From Rostratula benghalensis (Eukaryota > Chordata > Aves > Charadriiformes > Rostratulidae): DNA of 64,000 nt. Position 1 is the first letter of the stretch; the number at the start of each line of letters is the position of its first letter. Below, piece by piece: positions 36,901 through 43,173 of the stretch. The DNA lies in contig VXAI01000192.1 in assembly GCA_013399305.1 (NCBI GenBank), positions 587,183 to 651,182 on the forward strand, read 5' to 3'. The translations under genes were made by a program, and so were the position numbers. The notes below the pieces were generated by a model. That model had not been told where the DNA came from. It saw only the letters and a list, made by a program, of their open reading frames with translations, and did not search any database.

Positions 36901-39900
36901 CTCTCCTATTAATGCCTAGTACAGTTCACCAAAAACTCTGTAGAACTACTGAGCTTCTCACAGGAAAACCCAGGCCTGCAGTAATATTTCTGGAGGATTT
37001 GCTGTGCCCAGCTGCAAACTATTTTCAGAGTAGTCCCTGGTGGGTCTTCAAAATCCTCAGGAAAGTTTGCTCCCAGAAAGGACAGACAGCATTCACAAGA
37101 GTGCTCTGTGCAAAAAGCAGTGCAGAGGCAAGGGGATTTCCAAAGAGAAGAATGAAAGTAGACTGTCCGTTCCAAGAAGAGTTAAAATTTATTTTTTATC
37201 TTCAGCACATGGATGGTCACCATCTATGCAGGTACTATGGAGCTTTTTATCTACGTAGCTGTCTGGTTTGGGGGATCTCCATTCACTGCCTGAGTGCTGA
37301 GATAGGTGAGAAGGCAGAGCAAAGCAAGGAATTGCTTAAAGATGCTTGAGTTTAGTGGGTATATGGTACAGGGGTACTTTACCCTGGGTATCATCTAAGT
37401 TCTCCTTGTGCTGCATTTTACTAGATCTCTTAACGTCCACCTAACTGAAGGTGCGTGTGGCACACCAAAACAGTGAGGAGAGCGATTCCAGGTTCCAGAC
37501 TTCTGTGCCAGCAAGTCAGCTTATGTCAGATTTGCTGATTTGCAAACAGGGATAATACTTGAACCCAAGTTTTGGATACATAGTTCCACACCAAGGCTAA
37601 ACAAATGCCAGTTTTTGAAAGGCTTGTCCCTGTGGCAACAGCCAGTAAAACTCGTAACAATTGAGTGATCACAAAAGCGTCTTTCAATTGTTGTTAAATC
37701 TCAATCACTAATAAATGTTAGCTATTTTTAAAAATTATTTTGCAGCTTGCTCACTGTATTTTTATTGTCCAGGTGCACCTTAAGTGATTGTTAACAGGGC
37801 CTTAATGTGAAAGCCTTGTTTTGCCTTTTTGCAAGACTTTGCAGTTGCAGATTCGGTGAACTGGAGGAGGAAGTCAAGTTAATGAATGCTCATATTATTT
37901 GTTCAACTGATAAGAATAATGAGCCTAGGGGATAAGCTGTGTAATACACAGGAAACCGAACCATCTTTCAGCAAACTGAGATTCCAGAGAGAACATTTTA
38001 ACTCAGAACTTCTGAAGGGACAATTGCTCAGCATGTAATGCATCATCTCCTCTCATATTTCACAAACTTTACAGCAATAACAGCATAGGTGGGTGAGGAG
38101 GGTAGATGTCTTTTTTACTTCCAGGGCCAGCCACTCCAATCTGTTCAGGTTGACTCGCTTTTGGGTAGCTGAATAAAAAATTCCAGTGAGCAGCTAGATC
38201 TGTGTCAAAGCCAATTTGTAAATGCTTGTAACCACTGCTTATGAAATTACTAAACTGCTTCCCATTTTACTTACTGATCTTGACCTTTTGCTGTGAGAGA
38301 CCAAAGCAAAGCAAGAAATACTTGGATTAACTGCTGGTCTCGCAGGAATAATTACGTACATAAAGTGAGAGCTAAAGGTGTTTCATTCCAGAATCAGAAG
38401 TCATTTTCAATGTGACAAAGTTTGTGCACTTAATTGCACAGGGATGGTCCATCTCCATAATGGCCTGCCATTGTTTGTTTGTGTTTGGCCCAGAGTAATC
38501 ATAGTAATGTATTTCCATCTCCTTTCACATTCCTGTGATTACTCATTTCCATTTCCTCTAATGCCATTTTAATCAGTGTTTCCTGATGCATATTCCTTGG
38601 AAAAATACTACCCAGCATTTGTCTTCACTGGTATCTTTAGATCTCTCTTCTAGATAAGGCATTATCTGATTAAAAGACTTCATGTCTTTCAGCTTTCCTT
38701 TGATATAAATGCCTGTGTTTGAAGGACATCATTAAAAGAGTCTCTAAATCTGTTCTCTAAATTGTGTGGTGCTTTATCTTCTAGTCTCAAGATTGGTAGG
38801 AAGACTTGAAGCTTTGACTTTTGTTTGGTTACTTGCTGTCCTCGGGTTGGGCTGCCACCCAAAAGCAGATGCAGCCATTTCATAGCTGGCCCAGCACAAC
38901 TCTGCTAGACAGGCTAGTGTGTGTTCTCTAATTCACACGCCCAGCACCACCTAGTCACTGCTTTTATGGCTATTCAGTGTCTTTCAGGAACTTACTGTCA
39001 TTCTCTGCTTCCTTTCCTTGTCTCCGTGCAGGTTGCCATTCTGTGAAGTCTTACTCCTTGCCTGCTGTTCTGTAACTAGTTCTCTGACCTTTAACTTTGT
39101 CTCTTCATGCTGCCTTGTTCTGTACCCCATCTGTTCTTCACCACATCTGGTGTCTGCTTGTCCTGGCTGCTGTTTAGCTGTCACATTCCTTCGAAATAAA
39201 ACCACCTTTTCATTCCAGAAAAAAGGCCTATTCCCCTGTTGTTCTTCTGACTGTTCTAGTTCCTCCTCCTGCTACGCCTCAACTCGAAGCAAACAGAACA
39301 GAATTTTTAAGGCAGCATAAAATAATAGACTGGCTGTTTCCTGCAGCTCCCGCACTGCAGCAGACAGCAAAAGCAGCAGAGAGCATCAAACCCCCTTCAG
39401 CGGAGATGTGCTTTGGAGGCTGCCCTTTCCAGAGCAGGCCGTTTTTTACAACAGACTCACAGCTGGCACTTAGTCTTGTAGTTCTGAGAGCAGCCCGTTC
39501 TTAACAGAACCACGCAGGCTGGATTTTCAGTGCCCTGTTCCTGACTATGCTTGTTGTGGGTGTGCTCATTAACGCCACTTTCTGTATGTCTGCTTGTTCG
39601 CAGCTGTTTGCCAGTTGCCCTGTTTAAATGGTGGGAAGTGCATACGACCAAATCGGTGCTACTGTCCCTCATCGTGGACTGGCCATGACTGCTCCAGGTA
39701 AGCGGGGCTGAGCCCTGACCCGTAGCTAGGCCAAATCACACCCTGCTGAACTCTGAATCTGAACAACGTGCAGCTAATTTTGCACACGTTGGAGCATCTC
39801 TGGATCCTGTAAATCAGTGCTCATTGGATGCCTCGTGATTTATGGGTAATCTGGAAAGACCTTACTTAGAGAGTACTCTGCGGAACGATTACCAGACTTC

Positions 39901-41757
39901 TAGAAACCTCGCTAAATGGTGCATTCGCATGTAAGCAGACAGGCAAACCTGCAAGGTTTAGCTTTATTATTAATAGTGAAAACTGAAATGTTTGTTGTGA
40001 TGTGATACAGAATGTTCTTCAGGAAGTTCATGTGGCCTACTCTGACAAGTGTTCATTTTGAACTGTGTATACCAGGTTCTAGACTAGGGTCATGGAACAG
40101 ATGTTATAAATAACAGCTCTTCATATGCCTAGTGTTGAGTGGTGTAGTCATTCAAAGAGTACAACACAGTGCCTCTGAGTCAAGTCACAGTTCACATCAC
40201 CTGGCAGTGCAGTCCCTGTACAAAGAAGCCCAAAAAGTGGGCTTAGATCTGGTTCACATGTGCTCTCTTTTAGAAAATTTTACCACTGCTTATGTTTGGG
40301 TTTGCTGATTCACACTTAATGGGGCCCATAACAGACTAGGTTTTCAAATCAGTGAGCTCCATCCCATGTGAGACAGCATTTACAAGTCTTAAATGTAGCT
40401 TTGTTTTTTAAAGTTAGCTTGTGAAGTCTGGGTGTTCAGCTTTGAGGCTGGTCTACAGAGGACACGGCTTTCCTTTGGAAAGCTGTTTTATTTCATGTTG
40501 CTATAAAAAGCAATTTACAACTCTGAAGAGGGAAGGCGGTGATAATATTGTTGTGGTCAGGAATCAGCATAACAAAACATGCAGACTGAGTTCTCCTCCT
40601 TCCTGTATGGAATATTAATGAGGGCCATGAAACACATGCTAGCAAAAACATTTATACCTCAGCTCACACAGGCTCCTGCTGAACATATTAGTTATCATCC
40701 TGGTGAGCTAAATAAATTACAGCTGAATATTACTGTTTTTCTTTGGATTCAGACAAAAACAAAGACATTGAACATTTTTTTCTGTTCTTTCTGGACAAGT
40801 ATTGGCAGAAATTCCTCCCTGTGTCTCCAAGATGCTGTTTATCCCAAAGCTACAGAAAAGATGCTTGTTGGAGAAATTACATTGTCCAGAATTAACAGTT
40901 TTCATTTGTTCACTGTGATTTTACATGCTTAAGTGAAGCAATTTAAATGTACTGTCAACAAACAGTATCCAGCTTTAGAATCTCAGCTCCACATGTAAAG
41001 TCAGATAGCATTTCCATTTAAGGTATGAAGCAGAGAAGCCCAGATCCAGTGGATGTAACAGACAAAAAAATCGGAATTTGCCACTGAGGCAAAGCAAAGT
41101 TTCAGGCTATTGCCAAACTTCTTGGTTTTTCATCCAAATCCATAGCTCTGTGTAGCATTGTGAAGTCTGAGGGAGCAGAGATGATTAGCCCTACAGGCTT
41201 GTGGTCCAGCAGCTCATCCCTTCAAGAGCTCTTTGAAAGGAAGTTTTCCACACAGAACTGGGGTGGGGGGTAGAGGGAGGTCAAAAAATCAATCACTAAA
41301 ATCTGTTCCGTATTTTTTTAAGGCTTGCTCTCAGCCACTGGTAGCTCTTGGTGGGTTATGATGCTGTGATGAGGACTCAAAAACAATACAGGCAGAACAG
41401 GAGTAAATGCCATGTTATCAAATATTCGCTGTTGCAGGTTAACTAGGTGTGATTTATAAGGGGAAGCTGAAAGGTCCAAAAGGTTTTGTCAGTATCCAGG
41501 GCAAGATTAGCTCCAAACCACTCTGTGGTGAGTGATGACGTACACTAAATGCCAGATATCTCTATGCCCCACACCCACCCTTTTTCACTCTCAATATGCC
41601 ATCTCAAGCTGTGGTGCCTAATCCCTGGCGTACCGGCAGGGTCCATCCTCTCGTGCCTCTCTGTTGGTCTTATTTGCAGTGTTCAGTGCAGCACTGATTT
41701 TATTTTGTTTGGTTTTTTTGATGCAGGAAACGGAAGGCTGGATTCTCTCCCTTTTAA
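776..41757 (+). CDS. SVEP1: SVEP1 (polydom), 3' part of gene, 21 coding exons
   Basis: Spliced coding region of the secreted matrix protein SVEP1, entered in the middle. Joining the 21 exons listed below gives 6173 bases in one open frame: 2057 residues and a TAA stop. The order is sushi 5-6, calcium-binding EGF 7, thirty sushi modules, EGF 8-10 and a basic tail, the C-terminal architecture of SVEP1 and of no other sushi protein I know. In vertebrates the protein is made by mesenchymal cells, binds integrin alpha9beta1, TIE1 and PEAR1, and is needed for lymphatic remodelling and epidermal adhesion. All introns have GT-AG ends. The first codon is split (phase 1), so an upstream exon, probably the end of the pentraxin domain, is outside the window. 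Numbering of modules follows human SVEP1 from memory. Confidence 0.96.
947..2652 (+). other. SVEP1 intron 1 of window
   Basis: A 1706-base intron between sushi 5 and sushi 6. The only feature seen is the AT/TG simple repeat at 2450-2522, close to the 3' splice site. No CR1 or extra exon is recognised. Confidence 0.9.
2450..2522. repeat. (TA)n/(TG)n microsatellite
   Basis: Alternating purine-pyrimidine tract: TATGCATATGTATATATATTA, then TGTGTG runs, then two (TA) runs. It ends 130 bases before the sushi 6 exon. Its sequence can form cruciform or Z-DNA and its length is likely polymorphic. Confidence 0.9.
2653..2826 (+). CDS. SVEP1: SVEP1 window exon 2: sushi 6
   Basis: Single-module exon of 174 bases, phase 1-1, acceptor tgttgcag and donor gtgaga. 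It encodes [13 protein letters not shown] at its start and [10 protein letters not shown] at its end, with the four canonical cysteines and the conserved Trp. The same frame is open upstream through an AT/TG repeat in the intron, but the acceptor at 2651-2652 and the match to the family place the exon start at 2653. It is followed in the transcript by the calcium-binding EGF exon. Confidence 0.95.
2827..5401 (+). other. SVEP1 intron 2 of window
   Basis: A 2575-base intron between sushi 6 and EGF 7. I see AT-rich unique sequence, no recognisable transposon and no further sushi-like frame on either strand. Confidence 0.85.
5402..5521 (+). CDS. SVEP1: SVEP1 window exon 3: calcium-binding EGF 7
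   Basis: A 120-base exon, phase 1-1, acceptor tttttttgtag and donor gtatgg. It encodes a cbEGF module beginning D-V-D-E-C with six cysteines. The D-x-D-E-C start and the [10 protein letters not shown] stretch fit the calcium-binding and Asn-hydroxylation consensus of cbEGF domains. In SVEP1 this is the lone EGF that interrupts the sushi array after the pentraxin region. A second frame is also open over the exon, but it contains no module. Confidence 0.96.
5522..6294 (+). other. SVEP1 intron 3 of window
   Basis: A 773-base intron between EGF 7 and sushi 7. Several short frames on both strands cover it, none with a recognisable domain. Nothing else is seen. Confidence 0.88.
6295..6471 (+). CDS. 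SVEP1: SVEP1 window exon 4: sushi 7
   Basis: Single-module exon of 177 bases, phase 1-1, acceptor ctcctcag, donor gtgtgg (a weaker donor than its neighbours). It encodes [14 protein letters not shown] through HPIPYCE with four sushi cysteines (VKC, FSC, LTC, YCE) and the GEWS tryptophan. It follows EGF 7 and opens the uninterrupted sushi array. Confidence 0.95.
6472..7252 (+). other. SVEP1 intron 4 of window
   Basis: A 781-base intron between sushi 7 and the first half of sushi 8. Unique sequence, no repeat recognised. Confidence 0.88.
7253..7337 (+). CDS. SVEP1: SVEP1 window exon 5: first half of sushi 8
   Basis: An 85-base half-module exon entering in phase 1 and leaving in phase 2 inside an Arg codon (TAC AG|G). 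It encodes [15 protein letters not shown] to KVVYR, which is sushi 8 up to the residue before its second cysteine. The acceptor is ctttttaaag and the donor gtagga. The exon is only 172 bases from the next, the shortest intron in the window. One N-glycosylation sequon (NFT) is visible. Confidence 0.92.
7510..7701 (+). CDS. SVEP1: SVEP1 window exon 6: end of sushi 8, start of sushi 9
   Basis: A 192-base exon, phase 2 at both ends, acceptor taactcag, donor gtaagt. It completes sushi 8 ([12 protein letters not shown] to PPPSCE) and begins sushi 9 ([17 protein letters not shown] to YTCDNGY). The introns cut sushi 8 and 9 at nearby points around the second cysteine, so this exon is a circularly permuted module unit rather than a whole module. 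Confidence 0.93.
7702..9025 (+). other. SVEP1 intron 6 of window
   Basis: A 1324-base intron that splits sushi 9. No transposon or extra exon recognised; a TTAAATAAATAAATA stretch near 8694-8710 is the only simple-sequence patch. Confidence 0.88.
9026..9193 (+). CDS. SVEP1: SVEP1 window exon 7: end of sushi 9, start of sushi 10
   Basis: A 168-base exon, phase 2-2. The acceptor is gtgtctcag at 9024-9025; joining it to the previous exon gives [14 protein letters not shown], the normal GY-x-L-x-G sushi sequence. A second AG eight bases later (9032) would break the match. It completes sushi 9 (WNSTPPTC) and starts sushi 10 ([15 protein letters not shown] to YTCKEG). The donor is gtatgt at 9194; reading through it gives only three more codons before a stop. 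Two sequons (NST, NFT) are present. Confidence 0.93.
9194..10538 (+). other. SVEP1 intron 7 of window
   Basis: A 1345-base intron that splits sushi 10. Its length is set by the gtatgt donor at 9194 and the atccacag acceptor at 10537-10538. Nothing else recognised. Confidence 0.88.
10539..11211 (+). CDS. SVEP1: SVEP1 window exon 8: end of sushi 10, sushi 11-13, start of sushi 14
   Basis: A 673-base multi-module exon entering in phase 2 and leaving in phase 0. The acceptor is atccacag and the donor gtacag. It completes sushi 10 ([11 protein letters not shown]), carries sushi 11 ([12 protein letters not shown]), sushi 12 ([14 protein letters not shown]) and sushi 13 ([14 protein letters not shown]) whole, and starts sushi 14 ([15 protein letters not shown]). 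Sushi 11 and 12 have slightly longer ends than the norm ([10 protein letters not shown] and PSPLSIQC), as in the mammalian protein. This is residues 363-587 of the window protein. Confidence 0.96.
11212..12577 (+). other. SVEP1 intron 8 of window
   Basis: An intron of about 1366 bases that splits sushi 14. It contains an assembly gap at 11826-11850, so its true length is uncertain. No transposon recognised. Confidence 0.88.
11826..11850. other. Assembly gap, 25 N
   Basis: A run of 25 N inside an intron, followed by an A/T-rich stretch. Its size may be a placeholder. No coding sequence is affected, since the frame joins cleanly across the intron. Confidence 0.99.
12578..15357 (+). CDS. SVEP1: SVEP1 window exon 9 (giant): end of sushi 14, sushi 15-28, start of sushi 29
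   Basis: A single 2780-base exon, phase 0 in and phase 2 out, acceptor ttttgcag, donor gtaaga; residues 588-1514. After the end of sushi 14 come fourteen complete sushi modules. Approximate starts are 12713 (15), 12890 (16), 13064 (17), 13238 (18), 13412 (19), 13586 (20), 13757 (21), 14060 (22), 14234 (23), 14408 (24), 14582 (25), 14756 (26), 14930 (27) and 15101 (28); sushi 29 starts at 15275. Sushi 21 has about 43 extra residues between its first two canonical cysteines. Sushi 27 has two extra cysteines (CLC and FSCG), which probably form an added disulfide. Many sequons are present. Mammalian SVEP1 also has one very large sushi exon. Confidence 0.97.
15358..16621 (+). other. SVEP1 intron 9 of window
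   Basis: A 1264-base intron that splits sushi 29 after the giant exon. A 137-codon open frame covers 15420-15833 but shows no domain and no splice support. No repeat recognised. Confidence 0.88.
16622..16847 (+). CDS. SVEP1: SVEP1 window exon 10: end of sushi 29, start of sushi 30
   Basis: A 226-base exon, phase 2 in and phase 0 out, acceptor catgtgttgcag, donor gtatgg. It completes sushi 29 ([11 protein letters not shown] to QSVSCC) and encodes sushi 30 up to its third cysteine ([12 protein letters not shown] to STSTCK). Sushi 29 has unusual cysteines here: VCIC and SCC, giving one additional cysteine at each site compared with a normal module. Three sequons (NTT, NFT, NIT) fall in sushi 30. 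Confidence 0.93.
16848..17928 (+). other. SVEP1 intron 10 of window
   Basis: A 1081-base phase 0 intron that splits sushi 30. AT-rich unique sequence; nothing recognised. Confidence 0.88.
17929..18084 (+). CDS. SVEP1: SVEP1 window exon 11: end of sushi 30, start of sushi 31
   Basis: A 156-base exon, phase 0-0, acceptor atttttcag, donor gtaagt. It completes sushi 30 ([15 protein letters not shown]) and begins sushi 31 ([15 protein letters not shown] to CDSGYELQ). The PFSDDIC end is a SVEP1 signature. The intron cuts sushi 31 after the GYELQ strand, a different place from the phase 2 cuts elsewhere in the array. Confidence 0.94.
18085..19708 (+). other. SVEP1 intron 11 of window
   Basis: A 1624-base phase 0 intron that splits sushi 31. 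No repeat or extra module recognised. Confidence 0.88.
19709..19772 (+). CDS. SVEP1: SVEP1 window exon 12: end of sushi 31
   Basis: A 64-base small exon, phase 0 in and phase 1 out, acceptor gtttcacag, donor gtacgt. It encodes [20 protein letters not shown] plus R and the first base of the next codon, supplying the third and fourth cysteines and the Trp of sushi 31. One sequon (NGT) is present. After it the exons return to whole-module phase 1 units, which is where the two extra modules sit. Confidence 0.93.
19773..20493 (+). other. SVEP1 intron 12 of window
   Basis: A 721-base intron just before the first additional sushi module. No transposon is seen in it, so it gives no hint of how that module arose. 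Confidence 0.88.
20494..20667 (+). CDS. SVEP1: SVEP1 window exon 13: additional sushi module (31a)
   Basis: Single-module exon of 174 bases, phase 1-1, acceptor atgttacag, donor gtaagt. It encodes [16 protein letters not shown] to SPSAPLCT with all four cysteines (ISC, YSC, RIC, LCT) and the KKWS tryptophan. It keeps the open frame, uses consensus splice sites and shows no damage, so it looks functional. In the human protein as I remember it, sushi 31 is followed directly by the E-T-R-C module (sushi 32), so this module appears to have no human counterpart. Whether it is a gain in sauropsids or a loss in mammals cannot be told from this window. Confidence 0.92.
20668..22379 (+). other. SVEP1 intron 13 of window, with a CR1 copy
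   Basis: A 1712-base intron between the two additional sushi modules. It contains a sense-orientation CR1 copy (about 21085-21822) and a perfect ATGACGTCAT palindrome at 20981-20990. The remainder is unique sequence. Confidence 0.88.
21085..21822 (+). mobile_element. CR1 LINE, 5'-truncated and internally deleted
   Basis: The 5' part encodes reverse-transcriptase remnants in shifted frames (residues like [22 protein letters not shown] and [19 protein letters not shown] are visible). The sequence then jumps at about 21670 from the GVLVDSQ region to the 3'-most part, and ends with the CR1 hallmark gactagatgatctt... and the attctatgattctgtgat tail. Several hundred bases of the 3' half are missing. 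Frameshifts make it a dead copy. It is in the same orientation as SVEP1. Confidence 0.9.
22380..22553 (+). CDS. SVEP1: SVEP1 window exon 14: additional sushi module (31b)
   Basis: Single-module exon of 174 bases, phase 1-1, acceptor ttctctcctag, donor gtaact. It encodes [16 protein letters not shown] to SKPLPSCE with four cysteines and the GSWS tryptophan. Three sequons (NVT, NIT, NGS) crowd this one module. The first loop reads CGMHPS, not the usual CGxPP. Like the previous exon it appears to lack a counterpart in the human protein as I recall it. Confidence 0.92.
22554..24602 (+). other. SVEP1 intron 14 of window, with a CR1 fragment
   Basis: A 2049-base intron between sushi 31b and sushi 32. 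A short antisense CR1 3' end lies at about 23388-23570. The rest is unique sequence. Confidence 0.88.
23388..23570 (-). mobile_element. CR1 LINE 3' end fragment
   Basis: Starts cacagaatcacagggtgata and continues gtgacctctggagatcatct-agtccaacc, then ctccaccacctctctgggcagcctg. This is the reverse complement of the CR1 3' end. Only the terminal ~180 bases remain. The tail octamers are diverged, which suggests an older insertion. Confidence 0.85.
24603..24776 (+). CDS. SVEP1: SVEP1 window exon 15: sushi 32
   Basis: Single-module exon of 174 bases, phase 1-1, acceptor tcctttgcag, donor gtgtgt. It encodes [16 protein letters not shown] to SNPLPLCK with four cysteines and GRWS. The ETRC start and the following KPNPC junction match the human order, which anchors module 32 and shows that the two previous modules are the additional ones. 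One sequon (NNT) is present. Confidence 0.94.
24777..26081 (+). other. SVEP1 intron 15 of window
   Basis: A 1305-base intron between sushi 32 and sushi 33. The acceptor is preceded by a long pyrimidine-rich tract (about 26000-26070). No transposon recognised. Confidence 0.88.
26082..26258 (+). CDS. SVEP1: SVEP1 window exon 16: sushi 33
   Basis: Single-module exon of 177 bases, phase 1-1, acceptor tctttgaacag, donor gtaagt. It encodes [16 protein letters not shown] to TPATAKCE with four cysteines (PCP, IRC, ITC, KCE) and the ETW tryptophan. The [10 protein letters not shown] stretch is a strong SVEP1 signature. One sequon (NVS) is present. Confidence 0.95.
26259..27079 (+). other. SVEP1 intron 16 of window
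   Basis: An 821-base intron between sushi 33 and sushi 34. Nothing recognised. Confidence 0.88.
27080..27250 (+). CDS. SVEP1: SVEP1 window exon 17: sushi 34, last sushi
   Basis: Single-module exon of 171 bases, phase 1-1, acceptor cttttgtttag, donor gtaagt. It encodes [17 protein letters not shown] to TTPPTCK with four cysteines and the GTW tryptophan; the [19 protein letters not shown] run is nearly identical to mammalian SVEP1. It is the end of the sushi array and is followed by the longest intron in the window. Confidence 0.96.
27401..28612 (-). mobile_element. CR1 LINE, 1.2 kb 5'-truncated copy with long RT frame
   Basis: Read on the minus strand, it has the CR1 3' tail (atcatagaatcatagaatgg on the + strand) and a 300-codon frame (27489-28391). 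That frame encodes the C-terminal part of the ORF2 reverse transcriptase: [15 protein letters not shown], then FVDDTKL with the catalytic DD pair, and [20 protein letters not shown]. More RT sequence ([14 protein letters not shown]) continues in another frame to about 28612. It lacks the N-terminal part of ORF2 and all of ORF1, so it is not autonomous. A long undamaged frame points to a fairly recent insertion. Confidence 0.93.
28792..29062 (-). mobile_element. CR1 LINE 3' end fragment
   Basis: Begins catagaatcgtagaattatag-aatggttaatgttggaagg and runs through ctgccacgggcagggacagc and ccagcctggccttgaacact, all reverse-complement CR1 3' sequence. It keeps only about 270 bases and lies about 180 bases beyond the previous, larger copy in the same orientation. 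Confidence 0.88.
33482..33805 (-). mobile_element. CR1 LINE internal RT fragment
   Basis: The minus strand encodes pieces of the CR1 reverse transcriptase: [18 protein letters not shown] and [20 protein letters not shown]. Both ends are truncated: it lacks the CR1 3' tail, so it is a remnant of a larger insertion or a rearranged piece. It ends about 190 bases before the EGF 8 acceptor. Confidence 0.85.
33995..34090 (+). CDS. SVEP1: SVEP1 window exon 18: EGF 8
   Basis: A 96-base exon, phase 1-1, acceptor ttgttttcag, donor gtatgt. It encodes [13 protein letters not shown] then [12 protein letters not shown] and MGRLCEE, a six-cysteine EGF module without a calcium-binding D-x-D-E start. It is the first of three tandem C-terminal EGF modules that end SVEP1. 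A 5'-truncated CR1 fragment ends about 200 bases upstream of this acceptor. Confidence 0.96.
34091..36762 (+). other. SVEP1 intron 18 of window
   Basis: A 2672-base intron between EGF 8 and EGF 9. A (CT)n/(T)n tract lies at 35394-35424. No transposon recognised. Confidence 0.88.
35394..35424. repeat. (CT)n followed by poly(T)
   Basis: TCTCTCTCTCTCTC followed by about 17 T. It may be a polymorphic simple repeat or the reverse of an A-tail; no element body is visible next to it. Confidence 0.85.
36763..36858 (+). CDS. SVEP1: SVEP1 window exon 19: EGF 9
   Basis: A 96-base exon, phase 1-1, acceptor tcctccccttag, donor gtaaaa. It encodes [25 protein letters not shown] and TGSRCHT with six cysteines. 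The stretch is almost identical to the mammalian module. The C-x-C-P-P-G-W core is that of a non-calcium EGF. Confidence 0.96.
36859..39603 (+). other. SVEP1 intron 19 of window
   Basis: A 2745-base intron between EGF 9 and EGF 10. The EGF 9 frame stays open far into it (to 37349), but this is read-through and shows no EGF cysteines. Nothing else recognised. Confidence 0.88.
39604..39697 (+). CDS. SVEP1: SVEP1 window exon 20: EGF 10
   Basis: A 94-base exon entering in phase 1 and leaving in phase 2, acceptor cttgttcgcag, donor gtaagc. It encodes [25 protein letters not shown] and TGHDCS, then two bases of an Arg codon. Six cysteines are present. It is the last EGF module of the protein. Confidence 0.96.
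39698..41726 (+). other. SVEP1 intron 20 of window
   Basis: A 2029-base phase 2 intron before the last exon. Unique sequence, no repeat recognised. Confidence 0.85.
41727..41757 (+). CDS. SVEP1: SVEP1 window exon 21: C-terminal tail and stop
   Basis: Coding part of the terminal exon: 28 coding bases plus TAA. The acceptor is gatgcag after a T-rich tract. With the AG left by the previous exon it reads [10 protein letters not shown] and then stop. Mammalian SVEP1 ends with a closely similar S-R-K-R-R-T-G-F, which confirms the exon and its frame; the bird tail runs three residues further. The exon continues into the 3' UTR. Confidence 0.9.
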
Positions 41758-41973
41758 CATCAGAGCAGCAGTTCTATCTGCAGACACCTTTCTTCAACCT
41801 AGGCACCAGGACTTGGAATCTAGTGCATTGTAAATCAAATCCATTGCTTCCCTTCCCTCCAGCTCCCTCGTTTTGTATTTTATTTTGTGATACATTTTTA
41901 CTATACCTTTCCATTTCTAAAGAAATTCATCTGTATTTTTCATTTACAAAAGTATTATCAAATATATGCTGCT

Positions 41974-42009
41974 ACACACACACACACACACACCGTACAC
42001 ACACACACA
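41974..42009. repeat. Interrupted (AC)n microsatellite in the SVEP1 3' UTR
   Basis: ACACAC run of about 20 bases, interrupted by CCGT and followed by a second ACACAC run. It lies about 220 bases after the stop codon and is probably transcribed. Confidence 0.9.
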
Positions 42010-43167
42010 TACAAAGATTCCTACTGTCCACTGGAAAGCGGCTGTGTACACTGAGGTCCCTCCCATTTCTTACATACTGTCAGCTAATTAAACAATAGTA
42101 TACGGCCAACCGTGATTAAGCAGAATGTGGCAGTTCTGCTCACCAGCTGCCAAAGCACGCTGCTGTCCAGCGACTCAGCAGTAAACAGGGGTTACACAGG
42201 GCTGACTGAGCCGCTGGACTTTGCGTTGGGCCCATTCCTGAACCCATGCTGATGTAAATGAGAAGTGCCGTGTGATGAAGTCCACGCTGCAACCGTAGTT
42301 TGTGGTGGGCATAAGAAGATTCTGTGGTTACTTTTAGGTGACATGGACGTGATTGGAGAGTGACTTAATGGAAGGCATCAGCGTGAACTTTAGCTGATAT
42401 TTGTTGGTAAAAACAGTCCAAAATGTGGAAGTGATGAGAGAACATCATGTCATTCAGAGAAAGATGGACCAAATCTAGACAGCAAGAGCCTTTGAGGCTC
42501 TTTGGTTTATGGGCAGTTTGGGTGTAGCTCTAAAGCTGGATAATCCAGGATCCATCAGTGGGAGGCAGGAGGACCACTGAAACTTGTGCTCCCCACTTGC
42601 CATGGGACAAACCACCTGCCTGTAACCAACATCCCTTTCCTGTGTAAAGTATGAAGTACGTGTCTAGCGGCTGCCCATCAGGTGGGTGCTTTTCATACAT
42701 GGGGTTTGGGTCCCAAAGCCTGACTGCCCCTAAGATGGAAAGAGAAAGCACCAGTTACAGGTGAAACTTTGCTGTTTCAGTAGAGAAAGGTTGTATTTTT
42801 GTTGTGCAAAACTTTCAGAGAACTGGAAAAGGCCTCTCTAGAGTACACACGCAGGCAGAAGTGCTTGGCTGAGTGAGAAATACTGAGAGTGCACGTGCTG
42901 TCAGATTTCTCTTTCTCACAGTGTTGATCCCATTGCAGGTGAGGATGACACACACCTGAGTGCCACTGTTAAGTCATGCTCCAATGAACTGAGATGCTAA
43001 AGATCTACCTATGATTAAGCAGGGTGGTGGAATTACAAGGTGAAAATCACATGCATTATTTGAGGTCAAATGTTTGCTAATTGTTAATGATCAGAAGCTC
43101 TCTTTTTTTGTCCCAGTAATAGTAGAAAAGCCTGACTTGCAGTCAGCACTGGAAAAGGAGGAGGAGA

Positions 43168-43173
43168 AATAAA
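43168..43173 (+). promoter_or_regulatory. SVEP1: Possible alternative poly(A) signal AATAAA
   Basis: A canonical hexamer in gaggagaaataaattttacc, about 1.4 kb after the stop codon. It could give a shorter 3' UTR. There is no further evidence that it is used. Confidence 0.35.

Noticed and set aside
36859..37349. Long open frame continuing after EGF 9
   Set aside because: It follows a normal gtaaaa donor and has no EGF cysteine pattern; joining to EGF 10 keeps the protein frame.
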